Below are positions 34,175 to 44,202 of a DNA stretch of 50,507 nucleotides, piece after piece (position 1 is the first letter of the stretch; the number at the start of each line of letters is the position of its first letter). Source of the DNA: Streptomyces xylophagus (GTDB lineage Bacteria > Actinomycetota > Actinomycetes > Streptomycetales > Streptomycetaceae); the NCBI RefSeq assembly GCF_000716435.1, contig NZ_JNWO01000045.1, positions 1 through 50,507 of the forward strand. Reading direction: 5' to 3'. A program made the translations under genes and the position numbers. The notes beneath the pieces were generated by a model. That model saw only the letters and a list, made by a program, of their open reading frames with translations, ran no database searches and was not told the origin of the DNA.

Positions 34175-35359
34175 GTGGGGAAACGATTCAACTCCGGGGC
34201 ACGGACCGGGGTGGTGATCGTCGGGGCAGGCCCGGCGGGGCTGGTCCTGGGGAACCTGCTCCTGGACCACGGTATCGACTGCGTGATCCTGGAACGACGC
34301 GAACGCAAGGCGGTGGAGGGGCGGGCCAGGGCGGGATTCCTGGCCGCCCACTCCGTCCGCGTACTGACCCAACACGGCCTGGCCGAAGGGCTGTTGACTC
34401 GGGGCCGGTCCCACCGGACCTGCCTCTTCCGCAGCGAGCAGGGTGAATTCACCCTCGACTACGGCCAGTTGGGTCGCGGCGAGGTCCACACCGTCTACCC
34501 CCAGCAGGAGTTGGTACGGGACCTGCTGGCCGAGTACCTCCGGCGCGGCGGCGAGATCCGCTTCGACGCCGAGGTCGAGGAGATCTCCGAGGGCCGGGTA
34601 CGGGTACGCGACGGCGCCGACGTGACCGGGCGCTATGTCGCCGGCTGCGACGGACACCGGGGAGTGGGCCGCGCGGCCCTCGCGGCACTGGGTACCCGGA
34701 CGGCCCGCCGGGACCACGGGGTGAGCTGGCTGGCGGTCCTGGTCGCGGCCCCGCCCAGCCTCGCGGCCGTCGGATACGCCCTGCACGCACGCGGATTCGC
34801 CGGGCACATGGCCCGCACGGACACCGTCACCCGCTACTACCTCCAGTGCCCGCGCGGCACCGATCCCGCCGACTGGAGCGAGGACCGGATCTGGACCGAG
34901 CTGGCGACCCGGCTCAGGACCGCCGAGTTCGGTCCGCTCAAGGACGGTCCCGTCCTGGAGACGGCGGTCGTCGACCTGCGCTCCGACGTACTGGACCGGC
35001 CGGGCACCGGACGACTCTGGCTGGCGGGCGACGCCGCCGGACTCATCAGCCCCTCCGCCGCCAAGGGCGCCAACCTCGCCGTACTCCAGGCGGAACGTCT
35101 CGCCGAGGCGTTCGCGCGCGTCCTCAACCACGACGACGACAGCGGCCTCGCCCGCTACGCCGCCGACTGTCTGCCGCGCGTCTGGCGGGCCCACGAGTTC
35201 TCCCACTGGATGAGCACGCTGCTGCACGGCCCGTCCGCCGAGGACACCGACGAGGCCGAGGCCCGCTACGGCCGCGCGCTCCAGTACGCCCGCCTCGACA
35301 GCCTGCGCACCTCCCGCACGCATCAGGACTTCTTCGCCGAGAACTACACCGGCATCTGA
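34175..35359 (+). CDS. FAD-dependent aromatic hydroxylase (PobA-like)
   Basis: 394 residues if started at GTG 34175 (AGGGG 5 bases upstream); GTG 34169 and TTG 34145 are alternatives. FAD-binding GAGPAG lies at 17-22, the ribose-binding E in LERRERKAVEGRARAG, the DG motif in VAGCDGHRGVGR and the GD motif in LWLAGDAAGLISPSAAKGAN. Length and motifs fit the 4-hydroxybenzoate 3-hydroxylase group, which uses NAD(P)H and oxygen. In place of a ring-cleavage gene, an O-methyltransferase follows 17 bp downstream, so the product is probably methylated, not degraded (inference). The gene is at the boundary of an AT-richer gap. Confidence 0.88.
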   Translation: MGKRFNSGARTGVVIVGAGPAGLVLGNLLLDHGIDCVILERRERKAVEGRARAGFLAAHSVRVLTQHGLAEGLLTRGRSHRTCLFRSEQGEFTLDYGQLGRGEVHTVYPQQELVRDLLAEYLRRGGEIRFDAEVEEISEGRVRVRDGADVTGRYVAGCDGHRGVGRAALAALGTRTARRDHGVSWLAVLVAAPPSLAAVGYALHARGFAGHMARTDTVTRYYLQCPRGTDPADWSEDRIWTELATRLRTAEFGPLKDGPVLETAVVDLRSDVLDRPGTGRLWLAGDAAGLISPSAAKGANLAVLQAERLAEAFARVLNHDDDSGLARYAADCLPRVWRAHEFSHWMSTLLHGPSAEDTDEAEARYGRALQYARLDSLRTSRTHQDFFAENYTGI

Positions 35360-35376
35360 ACCGAGGGACCCCCCAC

Positions 35377-36981
35377 ATGAACTTCCCCGTCGTACAGGCG
35401 CGCCTCGCCGAGGCCGACGTGGCCCGCATCCAGCGAGCGGCCGCCTATGTCGAGGCCCACGACACGGACGACGTCCTGGCCGAACTGCTCCCGGACCTCA
35501 CCATCGCCGAACGGGCGGACGTCTCCCGCCACTTGGTCTTCGACCACACCGCCGTACTCGTCTTCCCCGACTCCCTCGACGGCCTCTGCGAGGAACTCCG
35601 CCGCCTCGGCCTCGCACCGGGCCCCGTCTCCCCGAGCGTGGTGGTCCGCGACCGCCTCGCCCGCCGCTACGGCCCAGCCCTCGCCGACATCCCGGTGGGC
35701 ATCGTGCACGTGGCGGTCGCCGGGCGCAGCGTGGAGATCTTCGCGCTCCCCGTCGCCCCGGACTCCGCGCTGGAGGCCGTAGCGGCGGACGAACGCGAGG
35801 CCGAACACGAGTCGCACCACGCCTTCGCGGTCACCGCCCCCGGCCCGGTCGTCCCCGCAGGCCTACGAACCCTCCTCAGGGAACGCGGCGGCGCGGTCCC
35901 CGACGGCGGCGGCTACAACGGCCACGAGAACGTCACCGTCCTCTACCACCGCACCAGCACCCACCGCCGCTTCGAACTCCGCCTCCCCGGCCGCCACGAG
36001 CCGCTCCCCGACCCGACAACCACCCTGCTCACCGTCATGACCGGAGCCTGGGCCACCCAAGCGGTCGCCACGATGGCCGAGTTGAGGATCGCCGACCACC
36101 TGGCGGACCACCCGCGCATGACGGCCGACACCCTGGCCCACCTGACCTCGACCGACCCGGACGCGCTACGACGCCTCCTCCGCTACCTCACCACCCTCGG
36201 CCTCCTGACCTCGGCCGGCGACACCTACCACCTCACCGCCGCCGGCCAACCCCTGCGCACAGCAACCGAGTTCTCCCTCCACCCGCTCGCCCAGCTCTAC
36301 GCCGGCCCGTTCTACGACTCCTTCGCCGGCCTGACCCACTCCGTACGCACCGGGCAGGAAGCTTTCGCCCACCGCTACGGCCAACACCACTTCACGTATT
36401 TCGCCGAACACCCCGAACTGGGACCCCTGTTCCACCGCGCGATGGCGGCCAGCGCCGAGATGTTCACGCCGGTCCCCACCCTGGTCGACTTCTCGGCCGT
36501 ACGACGCGTGGTCGACGTGGGCGGCGGAAACGGCGCGCTGCTGGGCCGGTTGCTACGAACCCACGCCCACCTGGAGGGCGTGCTGTACGAACGCCCGGAG
36601 GCCCTGGAGGCGGCCCGCAAGGAACTGACGGAGCGCTGCACCTTCGTATCAGGCGACTTCACGAAGTCGGTACCGAAGGGCGGAGACGTCTACCTCCTGT
36701 CCCGAGTCCTCCACGACTGGGACGACGAACGTTGCCTGACAATCCTCCAGCGATGCGCGGAGGCAATGCGCCCAGGCACCCGACTCCTGCTGGTGGAACG
36801 CCTGTTGCCCACCCCGACGGCGGTGGCGTGGGACGTCCACATGCTGTGCAACGTGGGGGGCCGGGAACGCGACGAGGACCATTACCGGCGGCTGCTGGAG
36901 AAGGCAGGCTTCGAGGTACAGGGTTGCGACGCGCTACCGCTAGGGGCGTCACTGATCAACGCCGTGAGGTCAACCCCCTAG
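35377..36981 (+). CDS. O-methyltransferase with extra ~205-residue N-terminal domain
   Basis: 534 residues from MNFPVVQARLAEADVARIQR. Residues ~214-290 are the dimerisation domain of plant-type/acetylserotonin-like O-methyltransferases (WATQAVATMAELRIADHL), and ~310-525 the SAM domain with motif I DVGGGNG near 380 and the catalytic His in SRVLHDWDDE near 446. These enzymes methylate phenolic hydroxyls. The first ~205 residues form a separate, unrecognised domain with HESHHAFAV and YNGHENVTVLYHRTS. The gene is 17 bp after a PobA-like hydroxylase: hydroxylate then methylate. Its stop TAG is completed by the first G of copy 5 of the 27-bp element. Confidence 0.87.
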   Translation: MNFPVVQARLAEADVARIQRAAAYVEAHDTDDVLAELLPDLTIAERADVSRHLVFDHTAVLVFPDSLDGLCEELRRLGLAPGPVSPSVVVRDRLARRYGPALADIPVGIVHVAVAGRSVEIFALPVAPDSALEAVAADEREAEHESHHAFAVTAPGPVVPAGLRTLLRERGGAVPDGGGYNGHENVTVLYHRTSTHRRFELRLPGRHEPLPDPTTTLLTVMTGAWATQAVATMAELRIADHLADHPRMTADTLAHLTSTDPDALRRLLRYLTTLGLLTSAGDTYHLTAAGQPLRTATEFSLHPLAQLYAGPFYDSFAGLTHSVRTGQEAFAHRYGQHHFTYFAEHPELGPLFHRAMAASAEMFTPVPTLVDFSAVRRVVDVGGGNGALLGRLLRTHAHLEGVLYERPEALEAARKELTERCTFVSGDFTKSVPKGGDVYLLSRVLHDWDDERCLTILQRCAEAMRPGTRLLLVERLLPTPTAVAWDVHMLCNVGGRERDEDHYRRLLEKAGFEVQGCDALPLGASLINAVRSTP

Positions 36982-37007
36982 GGGCGCGGGGAACTGCGCG
37001 ACCAGCC
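36981..37007 (+). repeat. Dispersed 27-bp element, copy 5
   Basis: Plus-strand GGGGCGCGGGGAACTGCGCG then ACCAGCC. Its first base is the last base of the O-methyltransferase TAG stop. It lies between that gene and the convergent aminotransferase; the 60 bases to its right are about 75% A+C. Confidence 0.92.
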
Positions 37008-37036
37008 CCCATGCACCCGCACCCGACAACGAACCC

Positions 37037-38713
37037 CTACCCCGCCTGCCCCATCCCCGCAGCATTCGGCCAACTCTGCGCATTAGGCCACCCAGTAGCA
37101 GGCGCCGGCGCCAAGTTCTGCATCCCATTGGGACTGGTAGCCCCCCGAACCTGCGCGGCGGTAAGCCCATTACGCGCAGGCACCCCGGTCGGAGTGGGCC
37201 CTTGCGCCACCGGTGCCATGGCCGGCGCCGGCGCAGGCACACCGTAGGGCTGCTGCTGGGGCATCTGCTGCGGCACCGGTTGTGGCATCTGTTGCGGCAT
37301 CTGCATCATCGGCATCCCCATCCCGTTCGACTGGTCGGCCATCGCGGTCATCGGCATCTGCTGAACCTGCGCGGCGGCAACCATCGGCTGGTACTGAGGT
37401 TGGGGCTGGGGCTGGGGTTGCGGCTGAGCAGGCGCGGCCGCCGGTACCTGCATCGGCACAGGCTGCGGCTGCATCTGGGTGACCGCCGCGGGCATCTGCA
37501 TCCCCGCCCCGTTCGTCGCACCGACGAGGCGATCCACGGCCGCCGTACCCGAGCTGTAGTTGGTCCCTGTACCCAGCTCGGGCACGGCGGCTCCCCTCCT
37601 GGTCCCGTAGAGCACCTGTTCCAGGCCGGACACCAGGCGACGCACATCCACCTGGGGGCGCACCACGAGCCGCAGGAAGCGGCTGGACGAACCGATCTTG
37701 TTGCCGCACTCGCGGACCAGGATGCGGTGCTCGGTGAGCATCCGGTCCCGGACCACGGTGCCTTCGGCGCCCACGGGGAGGCGCACGAAGAGGAAGTTGC
37801 CCTGCGACGGGTAGACCGTCAGGCCGGGCAGCGCGGAAAGATGGCTCGCCATGTCGAGTCGGTCGCGGCGCACCTGCTGGAGGCTCTGCGCGTACTCCGC
37901 GCCGTGCTCCTTGAGGATGAACACCACGTGTTCCGCGAAGGCGTTGAGGTTCCACTTCGGGAGCATGGAGCGTATGCGGCCGGCGAGGGCGGGGTTGGCG
38001 ACGAGGTAGCCGAACCGTATGCCGTGCAGGCCGAAGTTCTTGCCGAGGCTGCGCAGGACGACCACGTTGGGGCGGAGCATCGCCTCTTGTACGACGCTGG
38101 GTTCGACCTCCGCGTCGGCGAACTCGAGGAACGACTCGTCGATGACGATGAGGTCCAGGTCGGCCATCGCGTCCATGAACTGGACGAGCGCCTGCTTGTG
38201 CAGATAGCCGCCGTCGGGGTTGTTCGGGTTGCAGATGACGGCGACCTTGGTGTTGCGCTTGCGGATGAACTCCGCGTACTGCGTGAGGTCGAGGGCGAAG
38301 CCGCTGGACTCCTGGAGCGGGAACATGTCGACCCGCTTGCCGGTCTCCATGGGCTGGTCGGTCCAGCGGCCGAAGGTGGGGACGGGGATGGCGAGGGACT
38401 CGCGGACCATCAAGTGGTCGATCCAGGTGATCAGTTCGGTGGAACCGTTGCCCATCGCGACGCAGCTCGGCGGGAGTTGGAGCAGGTTGCACAACTCGGC
38501 CGTGATGGTGTCGGCGCTGCTCGGGTAGTACGTGATGATCTCGCGCAGCCGGGCCGCCATGTCGTCGAACATGGCGGGGGTGGGGAAGTACGGGTTGCAC
38601 GGGATACAGAAGTCCACCGGGCCTGTGCCGTCGCTCTCACGCGCCAGCGCTGCCATCGACGGGCTGTGCGCCGCCGTACTGCGGAACAGCGAGGTGACGT
38701 TGGAGTCGGCCAA
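37037..38713 (-). CDS. HisC-like PLP aminotransferase with Met/Pro/Gln-rich tail
   Basis: 558 residues from a TTG at 38713 (LADSNVTSLFRST), supported by GGAGG 5 bases upstream. Residues ~20-370 form a fold-type I aminotransferase: CNPNNPDGGY binds PLP phosphate, VIDESFLEF carries the Asp for the pyridine nitrogen, and the Schiff-base Lys is in SLGKNFGLHGIRFG (near 222). It resembles histidinol-phosphate aminotransferase, but free-standing from his genes. From ~375 to 558 the chain is low complexity, with runs of PQ and Met-rich MQMPQQMPQPVPQQMPQ, absent from normal HisC (~360 residues). Substrate unknown. The 180 bp upstream, to the epimerase stop, hold TTGAAC at about 38831 as a possible -35 box. 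Confidence 0.85.
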   Translation of the reverse strand: MADSNVTSLFRSTAAHSPSMAALARESDGTGPVDFCIPCNPYFPTPAMFDDMAARLREIITYYPSSADTITAELCNLLQLPPSCVAMGNGSTELITWIDHLMVRESLAIPVPTFGRWTDQPMETGKRVDMFPLQESSGFALDLTQYAEFIRKRNTKVAVICNPNNPDGGYLHKQALVQFMDAMADLDLIVIDESFLEFADAEVEPSVVQEAMLRPNVVVLRSLGKNFGLHGIRFGYLVANPALAGRIRSMLPKWNLNAFAEHVVFILKEHGAEYAQSLQQVRRDRLDMASHLSALPGLTVYPSQGNFLFVRLPVGAEGTVVRDRMLTEHRILVRECGNKIGSSSRFLRLVVRPQVDVRRLVSGLEQVLYGTRRGAAVPELGTGTNYSSGTAAVDRLVGATNGAGMQMPAAVTQMQPQPVPMQVPAAAPAQPQPQPQPQPQYQPMVAAAQVQQMPMTAMADQSNGMGMPMMQMPQQMPQPVPQQMPQQQPYGVPAPAPAMAPVAQGPTPTGVPARNGLTAAQVRGATSPNGMQNLAPAPATGWPNAQSWPNAAGMGQAG

Positions 38714-38893
38714 TGGAACCTCCGTATGAAGGCGGGCCCGGCGGGGACGACCGGGCCCGTCGTCTTGGGTGGCCCGCGCGGGGGAGCACGGGCCGCCCTT
38801 AAGTACGGAGACAGGTGTGGCACTGTTCAACGGATGTGAAAATGGTGTGAGTTCGGGAACCCCGGGTCCGAACTGTGTTTCAGCTGTGAGGCT

Positions 38894-40054
38894 TCAGGAG
38901 CTGAAGGTGTGGATCGTCGACGTCTTGTACGTCTGCCCCGGCCGCAGCACTGTCGACGGGAAGTTCGCGTGGTTCGGCGAGTCCGGGAAGTGCTGGGTCT
39001 CCAGGCAGAGCGCGTCGCCCTGGCGGTAGGTGTGGCCGCCGGTGCCGGTCAGCGTGCCGTCGAGGAAGTTGCCGGTGTAGAACTGCAGCCCCGGCTGGTC
39101 GCTGGCGATCTTCAGGGTGCGGCCGGAGTGCGGGTCGTGCAGGGTCGCGGCATGCTCGGGCTTCGCGGTGATGCCCTTGTCGAGGGCCCAGTTGTGGTCG
39201 TAGCCCTTGGCCTGCACCTGCTGGACATGCCCGGCCCGGATGTCACGGCCGATCGGCTTCGTCTTGCGGAAGTCGAAGGGGGTGGCGGAGACCTTGGCCA
39301 ACTCGCCCGTGGGGATCAGCCCCGAGTCGGTCGGCGTGTAGCGGGACGCGGGGATCGTGAGCTCGTGGTGCTCGATGGTCCCGCTGCCCTCGCCGGCGAG
39401 GTTCCAGTAGACGTGGCTGGTCAGGTTGACGACCGTGGCCTTGTCGGTGGTGGCCTCGTAGTCGATGCGCCAGTCGCCGTGCTTGTTGAGCGTGTACGTC
39501 ACCTTCACCTTGAGGGTGCCGGGGTAGCCCATCTCGCCGTCGACGCTGGTGTAGTACAGGTGCAGGCCGACGTCGGAACCGGAGGTGAAGCCCTCCACGT
39601 CCCAGATGTGCTTGTCGAAGCCCTGGGTGCCGCCGTGCAGGCTGTTGACCCCGTCGTTGACGGAGAGCTGGTAGCTCTTGCCGTCGAGGGTGAACTGGCC
39701 CTTGGCGATGCGGTTTCCGTAGCGGCCGATGAGCGCGCCGAAGTACGGGGTCTTCGCCACGTAGTCGGCGATGTTGTCGAAGCCGAGCGACACGTTGGCG
39801 TACTTGCCGTGCCGGTCCGGGAGTTCGAGGGACTGGACGACTCCGCCCCACGACAGCACCTTGAGCCGGGTGCCGCCGTTCTCCAGCGACCAGCGGTAGA
39901 CCTTGCTCCCGTCGGCGAGGGTGCCGAAGAGTTCCTTCACGGGCTTCTTACCGCCTCCCGAGGTTGCTGCCTGCGCCGTACCCGTACCGAGTGCGCTCGC
40001 GGCGACACCCGCTGCCGCCGCGCCTGCAATGACCGTGCGTCTGTTCAGTTCCAT
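38894..40054 (-). CDS. Secreted aldose 1-epimerase (mutarotase), Tat-exported
   Basis: 386 residues from MELNRRTVIAGAAAAGVAAS, a clear twin-arginine signal. The galactose-mutarotase fold follows with NSLHGGTQGFDKHIW, the catalytic His in NLTSHVYWNLAG, the substrate Asp in GYDHNWALDK and the catalytic Glu in LCLETQHFPDSPN, all in standard places. It interconverts alpha and beta forms of galactose or arabinose outside the membrane, supplying the preferred anomer to the ABC system whose permease gene ends 73 bp upstream. Last gene of the minus-strand transporter operon. The upstream in-frame start at 40159 lies inside the permease and is not favoured. Confidence 0.92.
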   Translation of the reverse strand: MELNRRTVIAGAAAAGVAASALGTGTAQAATSGGGKKPVKELFGTLADGSKVYRWSLENGGTRLKVLSWGGVVQSLELPDRHGKYANVSLGFDNIADYVAKTPYFGALIGRYGNRIAKGQFTLDGKSYQLSVNDGVNSLHGGTQGFDKHIWDVEGFTSGSDVGLHLYYTSVDGEMGYPGTLKVKVTYTLNKHGDWRIDYEATTDKATVVNLTSHVYWNLAGEGSGTIEHHELTIPASRYTPTDSGLIPTGELAKVSATPFDFRKTKPIGRDIRAGHVQQVQAKGYDHNWALDKGITAKPEHAATLHDPHSGRTLKIASDQPGLQFYTGNFLDGTLTGTGGHTYRQGDALCLETQHFPDSPNHANFPSTVLRPGQTYKTSTIHTFSS

Positions 40055-40127
40055 TGAGCGGCTCCTGCACATGGAAGGGGCCCCGCCGTGCTGTGCGAAT
40101 GACAGACGTGCGGGGCCCAGTCTGGAC

Positions 40128-41372
40128 TTACGAACCGGACTTGCGTTTGTTCCACACATCGAAGCCGACCGCGGTCAGCAGGGCGAGGCCCTTGATGACC
40201 TGTTGCCAGTCGGTGCCGACGCTGAGGAGGTTCATGCCGTTGTTCAGCACGCCGAGGACGAGACCGCCGATGATGGCACCGAGGACGGTGCCGACACCGC
40301 CGCTCATGGACGCGCCACCGATGAACGAGGAGGCGATGGCCTCCAGTTCGAAGCCGTCGCCCGCCTTCGGCGAGGCCGCGTTGAGGCGGGAGGTGACCAC
40401 CAGACCCGCCAGGGCCGCGAGCACGCCCATGTTCAGGAACACCTGGAAGGTGACGCGCTTGTCCTTGACGCCGGACAACTGCGCGGCCGGCAGATTGCCG
40501 CCGATCGCGTAGATGTGGCGGCCGAAGACGGTGTTGCGCATCACGTAGCCGTAACCGGCCACCAGGACACCGAGGATGATCAGGATGATCGGCGCACCGT
40601 CGTAGCTGGCGAGCAGCAGGGTGAGCCAGAGGATCGCGGCGACGATCGCGACGAGCTTGAGCAGGAACAGCTTGGCGGGTGCCACGTCGAGCGAGAACTC
40701 CTGCTGGCGGCGCCGGTCGCGCACCTCCTGCCACACCACCGCGGCGATCATCACGAAGCCCAACAGCAGGGTGATGTTGTGGTAGTTGGTGTTCGGGCCG
40801 ACCGCGGGCAGGAAGCCGTTGCCGATCTTCTGCAGGCCGTTGGGGAAGGGGCCCAGCGTCTGGCCCTGGAGCAGGATCTCGGTGAGGCCGCGGAAGAGCA
40901 GCATTCCGGCGAGGGTGACGATGAAGGACGGTATGCCCGCGTAGGCGATCAACAGGCCTTGCACCGAGCCGGCTACGGCGCCCATCAGCAGGCACAGCAC
41001 CAACGCGACCGGCCACGCCACATGGTGATTGACCATCAGGACCGCCGCGAAGGCGCCCACGAACGCCGTCAGCGAACCGACCGACAGGTCGATGTGCCCG
41101 GCGATGATGACCAGCATCATGCCGATCGCGAGGATCAGGATGTAGCTGTTCTGCAGCACCAGGTTGGAGACGTTGCGCGGCAGCAGCAGGTCCCCACCGG
41201 TCCAGACCTCGAAGAGGATCACGATCAGACCGAGGGCGATCAGCATGCCGTACTGCCGCATGTTGCGGCGCAGGCCGCCGAGTATCAGCTGTAGAAGACC
41301 GCCGTCCGTGCCCGATCCGCCCTTGCCCGGCGGTGCCGCCGCCGGGCTCTTGTCGGTGACGTCCGTGCTCAT
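40128..41372 (-). CDS. mmsB: Monosaccharide ABC transporter permease (GguB/MmsB type)
   Basis: 414 residues. About ten to eleven hydrophobic segments and the BPD_transp_2 signatures [25 protein letters not shown] and [16 protein letters not shown] (first quoted region begins near residue 78 and is longer than a single motif) identify the ChvE/GguAB, XylH/AraH class. It forms the pore for monosaccharides such as galactose, arabinose or xylose. Its ATG overlaps the ATPase stop by 4 bases (41369-41372). Downstream is the exported mutarotase. The symbol is by family; the sugar is inferred from neighbours. Confidence 0.9.
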   Translation of the reverse strand: MSTDVTDKSPAAAPPGKGGSGTDGGLLQLILGGLRRNMRQYGMLIALGLIVILFEVWTGGDLLLPRNVSNLVLQNSYILILAIGMMLVIIAGHIDLSVGSLTAFVGAFAAVLMVNHHVAWPVALVLCLLMGAVAGSVQGLLIAYAGIPSFIVTLAGMLLFRGLTEILLQGQTLGPFPNGLQKIGNGFLPAVGPNTNYHNITLLLGFVMIAAVVWQEVRDRRRQQEFSLDVAPAKLFLLKLVAIVAAILWLTLLLASYDGAPIILIILGVLVAGYGYVMRNTVFGRHIYAIGGNLPAAQLSGVKDKRVTFQVFLNMGVLAALAGLVVTSRLNAASPKAGDGFELEAIASSFIGGASMSGGVGTVLGAIIGGLVLGVLNNGMNLLSVGTDWQQVIKGLALLTAVGFDVWNKRKSGS

Positions 41373-42919
41373 CGGGTTACCTCTTTGTCCTTCGTCATCT
41401 GGCGCATCAGCACTTCCTGCGTGGCCTCGGCCCGGGGCACCTCACCGGTCAGCCGGCCCGCCGCCATCGTGTAGATGCGGTCGCACATGCCGAGCAGCTC
41501 CGGCAGTTCGGAGGAGATGAAGACCACCGCCTTGCCCTCGGCGGCGAGTTGGTCGATGACCGTGTAGATCTCGTACTTGGCGCCCACGTCGATGCCGCGC
41601 GTGGGTTCGTCCAGGATCAGCACCTCGGGCCCCGCGAAGATCCACTTGCTGAGGACGACCTTCTGCTGGTTGCCGCCGGACAGCTTGCCCACCCGCTCGA
41701 AGACGGTCGGCGCCTTGATGTTCATGGACTTGCGGAACCGCTCGGCGACCTGCCGCTCCTCCTGCTCGTCGACCACACCGCGCTTGGCGACCTTGTTCAG
41801 GGCGGCCAGCGAGATGTTCCGGTTGATCGTGTCGATGAGGTTGAGGCCGTAGTGCTTGCGGTCCTCGGTGACATAGGCGATGCCGTGTCCGACCGCCTCC
41901 GCGACGGACTTGGTCCGGATCTCCTGGCCGTCCTTGAGGACCGTGCCGCCGGCGTAGCGGCCGTAGGAGCGTCCGAAGACGCTCATCGCGAGTTCGGTGC
42001 GGCCGGCGCCCATGAGTCCGGCGATGCCGACGATCTCACCCCTGCGCACATTTATTGACACATCGTCAACTACCTTGCGCTGCTGGTCGATCGGGTGGAA
42101 CACGGTCCAGCCGCGGATCTCCATGGCGGGCGCCGCCTCGGGCTTCCCCTCGTACGGGGTGCGTTCGGGGAAGCGGTGGTCGAGGTCGCGGCCGACCATG
42201 CCGGAGATGATCCGCTCCTCGGTCGTCTCCGGCGCCTTCACGTCGAGCGTCTCGATGGAGCGGCCGTCGCGCAGGATCGTCACCGAGTCGGCGACCCTGC
42301 GGATCTCGTTCAGCTTGTGCGAGATGATGATGCAGGTGATGCCCTGCTTCTTCAACTCCAGGATGAGATCGAGGAGTTTGCCGCTGTCCTCGTCGTTCAG
42401 GGCCGCCGTCGGCTCATCCAGGATGAGCAGTTTCACCTTCTTCGACAGCGCCTTCGCGATCTCGACGAGCTGCTGCTTGCCCACGCCGATGTCGGCGACG
42501 CGGGTCTCCGGGTGGTCGCTCAGGCCCACCCGGCGCAGCAGTTCGGTGCCGTGCCGCAGGGTCTCGTTCCAGTTGATGAGCCCGCGCGAGGCGTGCTCGT
42601 TGCCGAGGAAGATGTTCTCCGCGATGGAGAGGAACGGCACCAGTGCCAGTTCCTGGTGGATGATGACGATGCCGCGGTGCTCGCTGGCCCTGATGTCGCG
42701 GAAGCGGCACTCCTCCCCTTCGAAGAGGATGTCGCCCTCGTAACTGCCGTGCGGATGGACGCCGGAGAGCACCTTCATCAGGGTGGACTTCCCGGCGCCG
42801 TTCTCACCGCAGATGGCGTGGACCTCGCCCTGACGGACCGTCAACGTGACGTCCGACAGCGCTTTTACACCGGGAAAGGTCTTGACGATCGAGCGCATTT
42901 CCAGGACGGGTCCCGCCAT
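41369..42919 (-). CDS. mmsA: Monosaccharide ABC transporter ATPase (GguA/MmsA type)
   Basis: 516 residues from [23 protein letters not shown] lies 7 bases before the ATG, and a TTG 15 bases upstream is less likely. Two ABC domains: the first has Walker [10 protein letters not shown], a signature region [18 protein letters not shown] and Walker [12 protein letters not shown]; the second has a degenerate Walker [10 protein letters not shown], signature [14 protein letters not shown] and Walker [13 protein letters not shown]. The degenerate second site is normal for this class. It powers the import of sugar captured by the ChvE-like protein 47 bp upstream. Translationally coupled to the permease. 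Confidence 0.93.
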   Translation of the reverse strand: MAGPVLEMRSIVKTFPGVKALSDVTLTVRQGEVHAICGENGAGKSTLMKVLSGVHPHGSYEGDILFEGEECRFRDIRASEHRGIVIIHQELALVPFLSIAENIFLGNEHASRGLINWNETLRHGTELLRRVGLSDHPETRVADIGVGKQQLVEIAKALSKKVKLLILDEPTAALNDEDSGKLLDLILELKKQGITCIIISHKLNEIRRVADSVTILRDGRSIETLDVKAPETTEERIISGMVGRDLDHRFPERTPYEGKPEAAPAMEIRGWTVFHPIDQQRKVVDDVSINVRRGEIVGIAGLMGAGRTELAMSVFGRSYGRYAGGTVLKDGQEIRTKSVAEAVGHGIAYVTEDRKHYGLNLIDTINRNISLAALNKVAKRGVVDEQEERQVAERFRKSMNIKAPTVFERVGKLSGGNQQKVVLSKWIFAGPEVLILDEPTRGIDVGAKYEIYTVIDQLAAEGKAVVFISSELPELLGMCDRIYTMAAGRLTGEVPRAEATQEVLMRQMTKDKEVTR

Positions 42920-42966
42920 GGTCGTGCCTACCAATCAAGTGTGGGGTCGGGTAACTGGCCGCGGAC

Positions 42967-44079
42967 TTACTTGAGTTGAGCGTCCGTGTAGTACCCGCCC
43001 TTGACCAGCACGTCCTCGTAGTTCGTCTTGTCGACGCTCACCGGCTGCAGCAGGTAGGCGGGGACGACCTTGGTGCCGTTGTCGTAGGTCTTGGTGTCGT
43101 TGGTCTGCGGCGTCTTCTTGTTGAGGACGTCGTCGATCATGGTGTCCGCGACCTTGGCCAGCTCGCGGGTGTCCTTGTAGACCGTCTGCGTCTGCTCGCC
43201 GGCGATGATCGACTTCACCGAGGCCAGCTCGGCGTCCTGGCCGGTGATCACCGGCAGCGGCTTGCTGGAGGAGCCGTAGCCGTCCGACTTCAGCGCGGAC
43301 AGGATGCCGATGGAGATGCCGTCGTAGGGCGACAGCACCGCGTCGACCCGGCCGCTCTTGTAGGAGCCGGTGAGGATGTCCTCCATGCGGTTCTGCGCCT
43401 TGGTGCCGTCCCAGCGCAGGGTGGTGACCTTGTTCAGCGCGGTCTGCCCGGACTTGACGACCAGTACCTTCTGGTCGATGTACGGCTGGAGCACGCTCAT
43501 CGCGCCGTTGAAGAAGTACTTGGTGTTGTTGTCGTCGTTCGAGCCGGCGAACAGCTCGATGTTGAACGGGCCCTTCTTGCCGGCGTCCAGACCGAGCTTC
43601 TTGACGATGTAAGTGGCCTGGAGGACACCGACCTTGGTGTTGTCGAACGACGCGTAGTAGTCGACGTTCTTCGTGCCGAGGATGAGGCGGTCGTAGGCGA
43701 TGACCGGGATCTTCGCGGCGGCGGCTTCCTGGAGCACGTTGTTCAGGGACTTGTTGTCGATCGCCGCGATGATCAGGCCCTTGACGCCCTGGGTGATCAT
43801 GTTCTCGATCTGGGAGACCTGGGTGTCCGGGTCGTCCTCGCCGTAGACCAGCTTGGTCTTGTAGCCCTTGGTCTTGAGGTCCTTGACCATGTTGTCGCCG
43901 TCGGAGATCCAGCGCGCGGAGGACTTCGTCGGCATCGCGATGCCGATCGTGCCGCCCTTGGCGCTGCTCTCCTTCTCCTTGCTGCCGCCCGAGCCGCTCT
44001 GCCCGCACGCGGACAGGGTCAGCGCGAGGGTGGCGGCGCCGGCTATGAGGGGGAGGGCGCGGCTTCTGCGGATGCGCAT
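42967..44079 (-). CDS. ChvE-like monosaccharide-binding lipoprotein
   Basis: 370 residues from [20 protein letters not shown] with lipobox LSAC (C25). The mature part is a periplasmic-binding-protein-like sugar receptor: [59 protein letters not shown], as in ChvE/MmsE proteins for galactose and arabinose. ATG 44079 is chosen for GAGG 9 bases upstream; 44094 is an alternative. First gene of the transporter/mutarotase operon. The 232 bp to the U32-like stop contain two inverted copies of the 27-bp element and very G+T-rich DNA, no gene; no IclR-type operator is seen here, so this operon may depend on upstream transcription or another factor. Confidence 0.92.
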   Translation of the reverse strand: MRIRRSRALPLIAGAATLALTLSACGQSGSGGSKEKESSAKGGTIGIAMPTKSSARWISDGDNMVKDLKTKGYKTKLVYGEDDPDTQVSQIENMITQGVKGLIIAAIDNKSLNNVLQEAAAAKIPVIAYDRLILGTKNVDYYASFDNTKVGVLQATYIVKKLGLDAGKKGPFNIELFAGSNDDNNTKYFFNGAMSVLQPYIDQKVLVVKSGQTALNKVTTLRWDGTKAQNRMEDILTGSYKSGRVDAVLSPYDGISIGILSALKSDGYGSSSKPLPVITGQDAELASVKSIIAGEQTQTVYKDTRELAKVADTMIDDVLNKKTPQTNDTKTYDNGTKVVPAYLLQPVSVDKTNYEDVLVKGGYYTDAQLK

Positions 44080-44202
44080 GTGAACTGGCCTCATTCTTCT
44101 CGTCGTTGAGAGTGCAGCGAGTGCGTGGGGGGTGGTTCAGGATGCGGGGAGTGTTTTGTTTTGGGGTGGTGCCGGTTGTGTTGTGTGGTGCGGCCCGGTG
44201 GG

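Noticed and set aside
38820..38836. TTGAAC near 38831 with TACTTA downstream as the aminotransferase promoter
   Set aside because: Spacing of about 18-19 bp and a weak -10 box; plausible but not strong enough for a feature.
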